Origin: Laguncularia racemosa
Taxonomy: Eukaryota > Streptophyta > Magnoliopsida > Myrtales > Combretaceae
DNA length: 64,000 bases
Assembly (NCBI GenBank): GCA_037954665.1
Contig: JBBMOL010000097.1
Location: 186,001-250,000, forward strand
Direction of reading: 5' to 3'
Notes under the pieces: model-generated
The model's input: only the letters and a program-made list of their open reading frames with translations
The model's database searches: none
Told to the model about the DNA's origin: nothing
In this document: one piece after another, positions 1-10,948 of the stretch
Numbering within the stretch: position 1 is the first letter of the stretch
Layout of the letters: each line of letters starts with the position of its first letter
Position numbers and translations under genes: made by a program

Positions 1-3000
1 TTAATTTAGCCAAATCATTAATTAGCCAATTTATAAGTGATCAAGCGATTATAGTATACAATCAACAATTTAACTATATTACCAACAACTCAAAACAAGC
101 AACAAGCAATTCCTTCATCTCTTCTATAGTAGCTATGTTAACAAGCACTCAAACACCAAGCATGTATGCTCAATCCTTAATGTCCCCCACACACAATCCA
201 ATTTCAATATAGTTTAAATCAACTAACCAACTATACTACAAACACAAGCAATGTGATAATCACAAACTATCTACTTACCTAAACATCTTGCAAAGCTAAA
301 GAAGTAGCCCTCTTTTGTAAGAATCGATGAGAGTGACAATCCTCTAGGTAGGAATCACCAAAAGTAGGAAGGATCACCTAAGATATGATAGATAAAATTG
401 ATAACTTAGAAATTTAAAGAAATTTGCCTATGATGCATGAAGTTTTCCTATTTTATATGAAGTTCAGTCTATACCATAATCTTAGTTTATCTCCTATATT
501 TATTAAGTTATTCTTAATAGATTTATTATTGCATTTTAGTTAGCTTAATTAGATCATCAAAACTTATTCATTCTTTTTAATGACACTTTATTTCATGAAT
601 TTTAAGCAGTTTCAATAAGGCTTAGTCTTCTTATAGTCGTTTGGATTAGCTTCATTTAGATTGGGTTAATCATACTTACTTGTTTCAAGCCTTAAGTTTC
701 ATGAGTTTAGTTCTTATCCTTATTTTAATAAGTTACTCAATTAATTTAAGTTGTGAGTTATGTGAATTTGTCCTATATTATAATATAGGATTGATTTTAG
801 CTAAGGTCATCACAATTCTTACATGTACATGTTAGTATTTATTATCCACTTAAGGTTCTATTGGTATATTAACTTATACTAAGTTTTTACTTGTATTTTA
901 CTCAAGGTTCTATTTATTTAGGGTATATACAAATATATATGGTTTATTTACAAGAAAATGAAAGTTATTAGCTTAAAGGAAGCTTAAGTAATCCTATAGA
1001 TCTTAGTTTATGGATCTAACTTAAATTGGCTAAAATTTAGTTAATTTAAGTTAGAATTGGGTGTATAGGTAAGAATTTTGAAACTCACTATGTCTATTTT
1101 CTCTTTTTTATTGTTCATGCTCTAATATTAAGCAATTAAGTGGGGAAAATATGTGTAAATAGTTTCTATGCTCAAATTAAGAGGTCTTTTTATTCTTTTT
1201 TCATATACTCTTGTGTTTAGTCTGTTTAAGAGCATTTAGCATAGGGTTTTACATAAGTTTGGTTGGGTATCAGTAGCTAAGGAATTCCCAAAGGGTTGAT
1301 TCTAGGTAGTATTAATATTCATGATTTATTTCTAAACAAATTATTAAGACTACTAACAAGTTAGGTTGTTATGGTTTTCTATTGTTGAACTCGCAACAAA
1401 GCTTAAGTATTTTAGGAGTGATTTGGGGCCACTTTTTAAATAGAAAAATTATAAGTTAAATTTTGGTGTTACATTATGGTCTAACATGAGTAAACAAGGT
1501 GATGGTTTAGTTCAAAAGGCTACTAAGATGCTCCATTCACTCCCACTTTATTATGGATATTTCAATGCCCTATTTTAAGAACAGATTTGGAACTTTGCAC
1601 TCGAAAACTGACTAAAAAGAAATATATTTCCTTTCCAGCCAACTAAAAACATAAATTTAGGATATTAGGGATCTCTAGGATTTGGTTTCACTAAATTTTA
1701 AGATCATATGCGAAAATGATGGCCAAAACAAGATTAGTGGATGTAGAAAACAGTCAAGAATTAAAATAGCATAGTCATCTTTTAAGAGCTGGTTTAAGAC
1801 CTTCTTGACCATATTTTAGATGAAAATTTATGTGGATAAACTATAGCATATTATCAAATTTTGAGATGTGGAAGCTCATCATTTCAAGTCTGTGGTGATC
1901 ATGGTAATTTTTAAGATTTTGGTTAATGGGATCCAATATCACAGCATAGTTCCTTATGACCCAGATAGTTTTAATTGTTTAGACTTTTTTTTGCTATTGC
2001 TTAAGGTCAACTAATATTCTTACAAGAGGTCTAAGTAATCCTTCATATTATGGGGGTTTAGGGATTATTCTAAGTTTCATTTGGTGTTTATGCACTTAAT
2101 TGGTTAAATAGTGCATGTAGGATACCAAATGAGGACACTTGAGGTTTATGATGCCATATGAGTTCGATTTAAGTCTTTGAACCTCATGTAAGCTTTATTA
2201 ACTATTAGATACCATAGAATTTTTTTTGGATCAGATTTGAATGAGATTATAGGGGTGGAATTCATATAGTATGTTTGGGAAATTTTCTAGTTTCAACCTA
2301 AACCACTTTCGTAGAGCTTATTGGGGTTAGATTTCCCTATGGTTTTGGTATTTAAATGCTATTCAAAGGTTATAAACATGTCCTAAACTTGTTATTATAG
2401 TCTTAATCATTAACAAATAAGGGTTTCAAAGAAGTAAAACTAGCTGGTTAGTTTCAAATAGGAATTGTTTTCAACATTTCAAGAACCAATTACTAAAGGA
2501 ATCAACATGTAGGGTATTCTAGTCACTAGAGATGATCATTACTTCAAAATTTATCAACATGCAAGTAATTTGAGACCCAAAGAGAGGTGTGTACAGTAGA
2601 TACACAAGGGAAACACTCCATGCAAATCTTGTGAAATGCAAGATCAAATAAGTTTTCTAATAGCACTACACATAGGGGTAATTCTAGTAGCTAAACACTT
2701 GCATGCACCAAGAATTAAGTACAAAAATACAAAAAACTTGCATGTAAGTTTTGGAAGTTTCTTACCTTTCAAAGGATGGAGTTTTCAAAATCTATGGAAC
2801 CCTACAAACTACAAGTTTCAAAAGAAACACATGAATAGACCTAGATGAAGAATCTAAGAACTTAAAAGCACTCATTGGAACTTCTACCTTTGTTTTAAGT
2901 TCTTGAAGCTTGAAAATCCATCTAAAAATTCTTGTAGATGATGTGAATCATTGTATAGGGGCTAGACTTAACTTTTTCTTGAGATTTTAATGAAAAATAT

Positions 3001-3762
3001 CAAAAGAAAATGGAGGAAAGTGAATTGTATGGGTGGCATCGGTAATGGAGAGGAAATGGAAAGAGAAATGTTTTCTCTCTCTTCCTTATTTTATTTAGCT
3101 CATATTGTTTTATTTAGAGAACTAATGAAGAAGAAAATGTAGATATTTACTAGGAAAGTCTTAAGAAAGGTTGAGTGTTGGGATGATTATGCTTACATGG
3201 GAAGGGTAATGCAACCATTAATGTTATCTCAATAGCTAGTGGTCATGTGATAGAAATAATCATCATGAGCTAGAATTTGATTTAAACAAAAAAAAAATAG
3301 ATGGTTTTTAGAGAGCTTAGGTGTGATATTAAGAGGGAAAATGAAGGAGAATTCCACTTCCTAAATGCTAAAATTTTTATTATTCTATATCTAAACATAT
3401 TGTATGAATTATATAGTTATATTAGTACTAACTTAATATTTACCTACATTTCCTTATAATTATTCTTTTATGCGATGATGGCATAACATATAGATAGTTT
3501 AGACACATGTTTTTAGTTAATTATTTCACAAACCAAATAGAAGCTTGTGGATGGCATCGCATATAGATACATATATATGCACTATCTAGTGATATAGTAT
3601 ATTTGACTTCCTTATTTTTTTTCATGTTTATGCATTTATAAAGTTTTAAAGTAGTTACTTATTTTTAATTGACTTGATTATGTTAAGAAATTTTATTGAT
3701 TTATGTGTTATTATTACTTAGAGTTACGTAATTTCTAGGTTTTGTCCTATTTTGCTATATTA
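1..3762. other. AT-rich intergenic DNA, no supported gene
   Basis: I see no convincing coding region here. The only open frame of any length (2636-2848, 70 codons, + strand) has no recognisable domain and no splice context. The base composition and scattered homopurine and homopyrimidine runs resemble decayed retrotransposon or LTR sequence, but I found no paired ends, primer-binding site or protein motif to name it. The segment ends exactly at the 5' LTR of the chromovirus. Confidence 0.5.
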
Positions 3763-3886
3763 TGTAAATACCCAAGTATTGTTTTATATATTTGTGGGTG
3801 TAATTAATAATAATAATAATCTGCCAAGGATAATATGGGAAATAAGAATTATGAATGGGGACAGGATGGTCATTTCGCGACCTAGG

Positions 3887-3894
3887 TATATAAG
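3887..3894 (+). promoter_or_regulatory. LTR TATA box (TATATAAG)
   Basis: TATATAAG follows CCTAGG and precedes a pyrimidine-rich stretch. The same motif is at the equivalent place in the 3' LTR (11073-11080). It is the likely core promoter at the U3/R border, on the element's coding strand. Confidence 0.6.
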
Positions 3895-4269
3895 CTCCTT
3901 TTACCTAAGGTTAATACTATTTCCTCCATTTGCCTCTCACAAAACCCTAGAGCCTTCTTGTGTGAATCCATAGAGAAGGAGTTGACATTTTCCCATTAAT
4001 AGCTTATCGAATTAAGGTAAGTACATAAGTCAACGATTATGAATCGTGATTTAAGTATGTACATGGTAGCGTAGGGAATTAACATATTAAGGTTTAAAGA
4101 TCTAGATCAATACATGATACATAAGGGACGAAACAAGTGAATCACTTATTGCGATCACAAATTAGGTCAAGTAAGTGTATCTACTAGTATATTACATTTG
4201 AATTTTATGTTAGATGGATCAATTAGGTTAAATTGAATAGAAATCGAATTGAGGGATCAATTTATGAGG

Positions 4270-4680
4270 TGTACAATGAGATGCACGGCCCCCCAATACG
4301 ACTATGTTAGAACTACGTTGAAAACTAAAAGTGAATCGAGAGATACACGGCCTCCCAACACGACTGTCTTGAAAATCAAAGGTGAACAAAGAGATACACG
4401 GCCTCTCAACACAACCGTGTTGAAAAAAAAAAATCAACACAACCTATCAACACGGTCGTGTTGATGAATAATAAACGGAGAGATACATTACCCCTCAACA
4501 TGATCATGTTGAAAAAAAAAAAACGACTTAGTGAATAGAGAGAAATACATGGCCATGTTAAAGGGGGGGGATGTGGGAACAACATGACCATGTTAAAAAT
4601 AAAATATATACGACCTTTGGCAAAGTTGTACACTACCCCGCACTCAACTACATGGCTCCCAACATAACCATGCTAACTTA
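4270..4680 (+). repeat. Degenerate tandem repeats with palindromic core inside the LTR
   Basis: About eight imperfect units of roughly 40-55 bp share the theme GAGATACACGGCC, then CAACACGACCGTGTTGA. The second half is self-complementary and could form short hairpins; CAACACGGTCGTGTTG near 4454 is one pair short of perfect. The matching array in the 3' LTR is at about 11440-11790, with a different unit composition. Confidence 0.7.
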
Positions 4681-5099
4681 AAATGCATTTAGTATCCTTT
4701 TGATATTTATAAGAATACAACTCTAAAGTAAAACCATTTAAATTACGTATAGGTTTCGAAGAATTGTGAAGCTAGAAAAGTACAAAACAAACCAAGTTTT
4801 GCAAAGTCAGGCACGTGTATACCATGTTTGTTACTTGTGCTTGATAAATTAGACTTTTGTGTGTGGGTTTAATAACATTGTAAATGAACTGGATTAAGTG
4901 TACATGTGATTGTGAATTGCTGGGTCCAAAAAACCGAGTGTGGGTGGGTGTACCTAGGGTGGTACCCCAATGATTGGTATGTGACATTGTCCCTAGTAGA
5001 GTCGTGTACCGAAATGATCTGAGTCTTATGTGGAAGATTATGTTGTAAAATGTTGTGATGTGGAAGGTTGTGCATATATTATGAAAGGTTGATGTGCAA

Positions 5100-5345
5100 T
5101 AACTCACCCCACTGTCATATATAAATATATTATTATTATGTATGGCTGATGTGTAATAACTCATGAACTCATTGACTCATGGATAGTGGGGAGTACCCAC
5201 TATCATATATATATTATTATTATGTATGGTAAGAGACTCATGAACAAAGAGGATTGCCTTTATCATATATATATTATTATTATGTATGAAAAGAGACTCA
5301 TGAACAGAGGATTACCTTTGCCATATATATATATATATGTATTGT
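5100..5345 (+). repeat. TATTATTATTATG tandem repeats in the LTR
   Basis: Units of about 65-75 bp each carry CATATATATATTATTATTA, then a run like GTAAGAGACTCATGAACA. Three to four units occur here. The equivalent part of the 3' LTR (about 12240-12535) holds additional units, so the array has changed in copy number since insertion. Confidence 0.65.
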
Positions 5346-5971
5346 TTGTGGATGGATTGTGAAAGGATGTTTGAGAATATTATGTATAACGATGTTTATG
5401 TTATGATTGTATATCAGCTAAAGATTGTAAAAGATAAATAAAATTTTAAATGAATGTTATGGTGCATTTTGCATGTGTTACTATTTCTAGCATGGCATAC
5501 GTATATGTGTGTAGGTATGCATTGTACTGAGCGTTAGCTCACCCCTCGTGGAATTTTTTTTTTTTTAATTACAGATGTTATAGGAGAGATCGTAGGATAT
5601 GTTGAAAACCTGAGGGAAATAGCTCAAGATCAAAATAATGAAGAGAATGTAGAATACGTTTATTACGATGATTAGTAGATAGACTAATGAAAAACACGTT
5701 GAATTTTATTTAATCATTTTAGGAATTTTCATTGTAAGTGAATGTTAATCGCTTTCATTGTTTAATTTGAGAAGAATGTCGATGACTTATTATTGAGGAT
5801 GAAAATTTTCATTATTCTCTATTATGCAACAGATAATTTATGACTATCATCAGGAGTACATGAACAAGAGTATTTGAATAATAGTAGTAATTGAGCCTTT
5901 GCATATCTTCAGGAAATAAGGACACATGGCGAGCCATAGCGTACTCGGGTTTTGGGGCGTTATAGCTTAGG

Positions 5972-5983
5972 TGGTGTCAGAGC
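5972..5983 (+). other. Primer-binding site (initiator-tRNA-Met type)
   Basis: TGGTGTCAGAGC starts eight bases after the 5' LTR end. It differs at one position from the TGGTATCAGAGC expected for priming by the initiator methionine tRNA, the usual primer of this lineage. Confidence 0.75.
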
Positions 5984-6276
5984 TTAGGTTGGTGGATCTC
6001 TAGATAGTTTAGGTTTGATGATCATTAGAATTAAGTGAAGATCAATAATGTATGTTTTATCCAATAGAAAGTAAGTCATGATCTTTGAATGAATTAGGTA
6101 TTAGATTTGTAGGATAAAGATATATATTAAGAGTGGTTAGAAAATGGGACTAATATTACTAATTTGTGAACTCCTTCAGTAATATTAAAAATGTCATGTT
6201 TAAATTTTTTTTATACTCCTGAGGAATGTATATATATTCTTATTTCATTCCCTACTATTGTATTTTGTCTTGTAGA

Positions 6277-7471
6277 ATGCCTAGGAAAAATTTATGACCA
6301 AGATCATCCTCAGGAGCTGGAGGTGATGCACCTGATAACAGAATTCCCCCTAGAGCTCCTCATTAGGGACAATGAGGGAATGAGGTGAATGCTACACAAA
6401 TGCTAAAGGCTATCAATACTCTACCACTCTACCAGGAGTAGTGGCATAGCAGCAGCAACAAATACAAGACATGTAAGTGTTAAACATGAGACAAGCCTAG
6501 ATGGTGGGAGAGATTAGAGAGAGGCCAACTAAAGAAGTGGGTCTAGACCATTTTGTTAGAATGGTTAGGGAATTCAGGCCTAAGGTTGACGATCCATTGG
6601 ATGCTGAACTGTAGATTGATGAACTGAAAAAGACTTTTGAAGTGTTGGGAACACCTGAAGATAAAAAGGTGAAATATGTTGTGTATTTACTGAGAGGCTC
6701 GGCTTCTGAATGGTGTTTGAGTGTTTCCAGACTCACCATAGGGTTGATCACTTGGGATAGGTTTAAAGAAATGTTGTATGAGCAATATTTCCCGACCACC
6801 ATTAGGGACAAAATGCAGGCATCGTACTATAGTTGCTGCTAGGGAAAGAAAATAGTAGATGAATATGAGACGGAACTCAACCGCCTAGTGAAGTTCATGT
6901 CACCTGCATTCAGAATCGATGAGAAGTCCATGGTGCATCGATTTATGCTGGGATTAAAGCCTACATTGCAGCATGAGGTAATTGCCTTCTAATCGAAAAC
7001 CTACTTGGAAGCGGTAAAAAAGGCAAAACTTTTATAATAAAGTCACAAGAGAACTAACGAGATGAGAACGTTAGGAATGAGAGTGGTATTGGGAAAAAGA
7101 CCCATTCAGAATATTATCACTCAAGATAAAGGCAAAAGGCCTCACACAGTGCAAACCAGATCTATGGTCATAGCAGCACCCTACTCCCACACAAAACCCT
7201 TATATATGGGACAAGGTAACAAATGTGGAAGATGTTACCAGCCACATGAGCTAAACGAATGCAAATGGCTAGAGGGTGCTTATTTCTCATGTGGGAAGAC
7301 TGGACATAGCAGCAAAACCTGTTGGGAGAGATCAATCCCATTAACATTTTGCTTTTTTTGCAAACAAAGGGGTCATAGGATGGTGGACTGCTTAGAAAAT
7401 AGAAAACAGAATGTACAACCAACCCCGGTAGCAAGAAACCAAACTGGGACTAATACTAGTAGACCTCAATA
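6277..7471 (+). pseudogene. gag pseudogene of the chromovirus
   Basis: The capsid/nucleocapsid region of the element. The likely start reads MPRKN, followed by a stop at codon 7 and then a frame change. The retrotransposon-gag core is recognisable at about 6530-7000 (FEVLGTPEDKKVKYVVYLL, then WDRFKEMLYEQYFP). The nucleocapsid end carries zinc knuckles: one intact CX2CX4HX4C box (CFFCKQRGHRMVDC, about 7351-7392), one whose first Cys is Tyr (YFSCGKTGHSSKTC), and one irregular (CGRCYQPHELNEC). Stops near 6615, 6841, 6990 and 7036 interrupt it. It cannot give a full-length product. Confidence 0.85.
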
Positions 7472-7478
7472 GGCAAGG

Positions 7479-9480
7479 CCAAGATAAAGGCCACCAACAC
7501 GAGTGTTTGCATTACAAAAACAGGACACTCCAGATACAGAGAACTTAGTAGGTACATTATTAGTGAATTCTGTTGAAGCATATATGTTGTTTGATACTAA
7601 TGCATCACATTCATGTATATTTGATGCATTTAAAAGTAAATATAATGTATTTAAAGAAATGCTAAATGTTGTATTGAGTTTGAGTACTTCTATGGGTATA
7701 GGTAAAGGATTAAACCAAATATGTAGAAAGGTTCATATAGAAGTGCAAGGTAAAATATTGTTTGCAGATCTTCTAGTGTTAGACACGACCGATTTTGATG
7801 TAAGTTTAGGAATGGATTGGTTAATCAGGCATCATGCAACAATAGATTGTCATGATATGACCATCCATTTCAACATGCTAGAAAGAGAACGATTTAAGTT
7901 TAAATTGGAAACTTATAGACCAACAGGATTACCAACTTATGAATTGTGGGGTAAAAATATGATGGCATCAATAATAGTTGAAGCTAAAGAGGTGATAGAA
8001 ATTGAGAGAGTAAGAATAGTGAAGGAATTTACTAGAGTATTTCTGAATGACCTACCCAGTTTACCTCCTGTAAGGAAGATTAAATTCAGCATAGATACAA
8101 TGCCCGGTATGGCTCCCATATCAAAAGCTCCGTATCGTATGGCACCCATAGAGTTGAAAGAATTAAAGGATCAAATACAAGAGCCGCTGAACAAGAAGTT
8201 TATCAAACCAAGTGTCTCACCTTGAGGTGTACCGGTATTATTTGTAAAGAAGAAAGACAACAGCATGTGGTTATGTATAGACTACCGAGAGTTGAATAGG
8301 GTTACAATTAAAAATAAATACTGTCTCCCAAAGATTGACGACTTGTTCGATCAATTACAAGGAGCTCAAGTCTTCTCGAAGATAAAATTGAGATCCGAGT
8401 ACCATCAATTGAGGATCAAGGAGGAAGACATCCAAAAGACCACTTTCAAAACTAGATACAAGTATTATGAGTTTCAAGTAATGCCTTTTGGACTTACAAA
8501 TGCACCTGCACCATTTATGGATTTGATGAACTGCATATTCAAGGAATACTTGGATAAGTTTTTCATCGTGTTCATAGATGACATTTTAATATACTCCATA
8601 AGTAAAGAAGAACATGAGCAACACTTAAAGGTAGTATTGAGCAGATTATAAGTAGAAAAGTTGTACATCAAGTTTAAGAAGTGTAAGTTTTTGTTGAAGC
8701 AAGTCACCTTTTTGGGACATGCAATGAGTAAGGATGGATTATCTATAAATCCTGAGAAGATAAAAGCTATAAATGAATGGCTCAAGCCAAAGACCATAAC
8801 AGAAATTAGAAGCTTCTTAGGGTTAACAGGATGCTATAGAAGATTTGTGGAAGGATTCTCCAAACTAGCAACCCCTTTGACCAAGTTGACTCAAAAAGGA
8901 GTCAAGTTTGTTTGGGATGATCGATGTGAAACAAGTTCCATGACATTGAAGGAGAGATTGACTTCTACATTTGTACTTGCATTACCAATCAATGGTGAAA
9001 ATTTGTGGTGTCTAGTGATGCTTCTATACAAGGGCTCAGATGTGTGTTAATACAGAATGGTAGGGTGATTGCATACGCATCTAGGCAGTTGAAGCCTTAT
9101 GAGAAGAATGACCCGACACATGATCTGGAACTAGTAGTCATGGTATTTGCACTTAAGTTATGAAGACATTACTTGTATGGAGAGAAATGCAAAATATACA
9201 CATATCACAAAAGCCTCAAGTACTTCTTTACCCAGAAGGAGATAAATATGAGGCAAAGACACTGGCTAGAATTGATAAAGGACTACGACTTAGACATCTA
9301 ATACCATCCCGAAAAAGCTAACATCGTTGCCGATGCACTCAATAGAAAGAAGCATGGTAATTTAGCAACAATAATCGCAACTCAAAAGAGAGTATTGGAA
9401 GATATGCAAAAGCTAAACTTGGAGATTGTTACCCAAGAAGTTAGAGCTAGACTCGCCAGTTTACAAATACAACCAGTATA
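7479..9480 (+). pseudogene. protease - reverse transcriptase - RNase H pseudogene
   Basis: This part of pol is mostly in one frame. The protease active site reads DTNAS (about 7591) where DTGAS is expected. The reverse transcriptase shows KKKDNSMWLCIDYRELN (from about 8250), MPFGLTNAPAPF, and the catalytic FIDD of the YXDD motif (about 8570-8581). The other catalytic Asp, normally FSKIDLRSGYHQ, is Lys here (FSKIKLRSEYHQ), so the enzyme would be inactive. RNase H follows at about 9010-9480 with SSDAS, a DLELVVMVFALK helix and NIVADALNRK. Stops occur at about 8223, 8649 and in the RNase H part, with a frame change near 9000. Confidence 0.88.
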
Positions 9481-10440
9481 ATTGACAAAATAAAAGTTGC
9501 ACAAGTCAAAGATGTGGGGATACAGGAAATGAAGAAAAGAATGGAAGAGGGAAAAGTTGTAAAGTTTAATGAAGACGTAGAGGGGCTGTTGAGGTATAGC
9601 CACAAGCTATGTGTGCCAAGTATAGATGAACTGAAGAAAGAGATATTGAAAGAGCCACACTATTTCGAGTATTCTATACACCCTAGAAGTACCAAGATGT
9701 ATAAAGACCTGAAGAACCATTATTGGTGGAGGAATATGAAGAGAGAAGTGGTTGATTATGTATCTAAGTGTACGACCTGCCAACAGATCAAGATAGAACA
9801 TCAGAAACCCGGTGATATGTTACAACCTTTACCTATACCAAAATGGAAATGGGAACATGTGATCATGGACTTTGTCACAACACTGCCCTGATAGGTGACT
9901 AAATTAGATACAGTTTAGGTAATTGTTGATTGGCTTACAAAATTGGCACACTTCATACTAATAGGTACTGGGTATAAACTAGAGAAGCTAGCACAAATTT
10001 ATATCAAAGAAATTGTAAGGTTGTATAGGATACCGGTCTCTATAGTATCAGATAAAGATATGAGATTTTTTTTGGAGGTTTTAGAATAGTATGCACAGAG
10101 CTTTAGGGACAAAACTACAATTTAGTATGGCTTTTTACCCACAAACAAATGGTCAGTCAAAGCGAACAATTCAGATATTAGAGGATATGTTGAGGGCGTG
10201 TGTATTAGGCCTTGATGGAAATTGGGATGAACATTTTCCCTTAGTGGAATTCGCCTACAATAACAGTTATCAAGCTACCATCCAAATGGCACCATATGAA
10301 GCGTTGTATGGAAGAAAGTGTCGATCACCGTTACATTGGGATGAAGTGGGTGAGAAACAAATATTGAGACCTAATCTAATGCAAGATGCAGTAAATAAAG
10401 TGAAGTTAATCAAGCTAAGAATGTAGTCAGCCTAAAGCCA
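9481..10440 (+). pseudogene. integrase pseudogene
   Basis: The zinc-binding amino end is in one frame (9514-9891): PHYFEYSIHPRSTKMYKDL, then HYWW and CTTCQQ, followed by the first catalytic Asp in WEHVIMDFVTTLP. The core then shifts frame. SIVSDKDMRFF retains the second Asp, but the catalytic Glu of the usual GQSERTIQ is Lys (GQSKRTIQ, about 10150). AYNNSYQ and APYEALYGRKCRSPLHW match the downstream conserved blocks. With frameshifts, stops and the lost Glu the enzyme is dead. Confidence 0.87.
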
Positions 10441-10890
10441 CCAAAAGTCATATGCGAACAAGAGAAGACGCCCATTAGAGTTTCAGGTGGGAGATCATGT
10501 GTTGTTAAAGATTTCACCCACGAAGAGAGTTATAAGATTTGGACTAAGGGGAAATTGAACCCTAAATCTGTGGGACCCTTTGAAGTCTTGGAGAAAATTG
10601 GACCAATAGCGTACAAACTAGCATAGTCACCAAGTCTGGCTGGAGTACACAATATATTTCACATTTCCATGCTAAGGAAATATATGCCAAACCCAAATCA
10701 AATCACTACATTAGAACCTCTACAAATGCAACCAAATCTCATAATAGTGGAGAGACCCATCAGAATTGTGGATACAAAAGAGTAAACTTTGAGAAGACGG
10801 GTTATCAAGTATGTCAAGGTGTAATGAGCAATCAAACTAAAAGAGAAGCAACCCGGGAACTAAAAGAAAAGATGAGAAGAAGATACCCAA
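10441..10890 (+). pseudogene. integrase C-terminus and chromodomain-like tail
   Basis: After the integrase core the frame moves again. A block reading IVERPIRIVDTKE is followed by VIKYVKV, then a stop, then SNQTKREATRELKEKMRR and YPKLF. This is the pattern of the chromodomain at the end of chromovirus integrases, where the aromatic and acidic residues steer insertion to modified chromatin. At least two stops break it. The assignment comes from memory of the family, not from an alignment. Confidence 0.6.
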
Positions 10891-10935
10891 AACTCTTCAG
10901 TGATCCAAGTAATTTTTTAAGACAAAAATTCTTGC

Positions 10936-10948
10936 AAGGGGGGGAGAA
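10936..10948 (+). other. Polypurine tract of the chromovirus
   Basis: CAAGGGGGGGAGAA lies directly before the 3' LTR start. It is the expected primer site for plus-strand synthesis and fixes the element's orientation as +. Confidence 0.8.

Larger units (their letters stand above)
3763..5964 (+). repeat. 5' LTR of the chromovirus
   Basis: 2202 bp, paired with the LTR at 10949-13154. It carries a TATA box about 125 bp in, an array of short repeats with palindromic cores at about 4270-4680, and a second tandem array rich in TATTATTATTATG at about 5100-5340. Near its 3' end, a GAGCGTTAGCTCACC stretch followed by a T-run and ACAG looks like the conserved U5-proximal part of Tekay-type LTRs. It ends in TATA rather than the usual CA, probably through mutation of ACA. 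Confidence 0.92.

Noticed and set aside
4772..5164. 130-codon - strand frame
   Set aside because: Runs through the LTR tandem array antisense; His/Thr/Tyr-rich translation of AT-rich repeats.
5100..5345. CRISPR-like or satellite array
   Set aside because: Repeats are AT-rich, irregular, without unique spacers, and belong to the chromovirus LTR.
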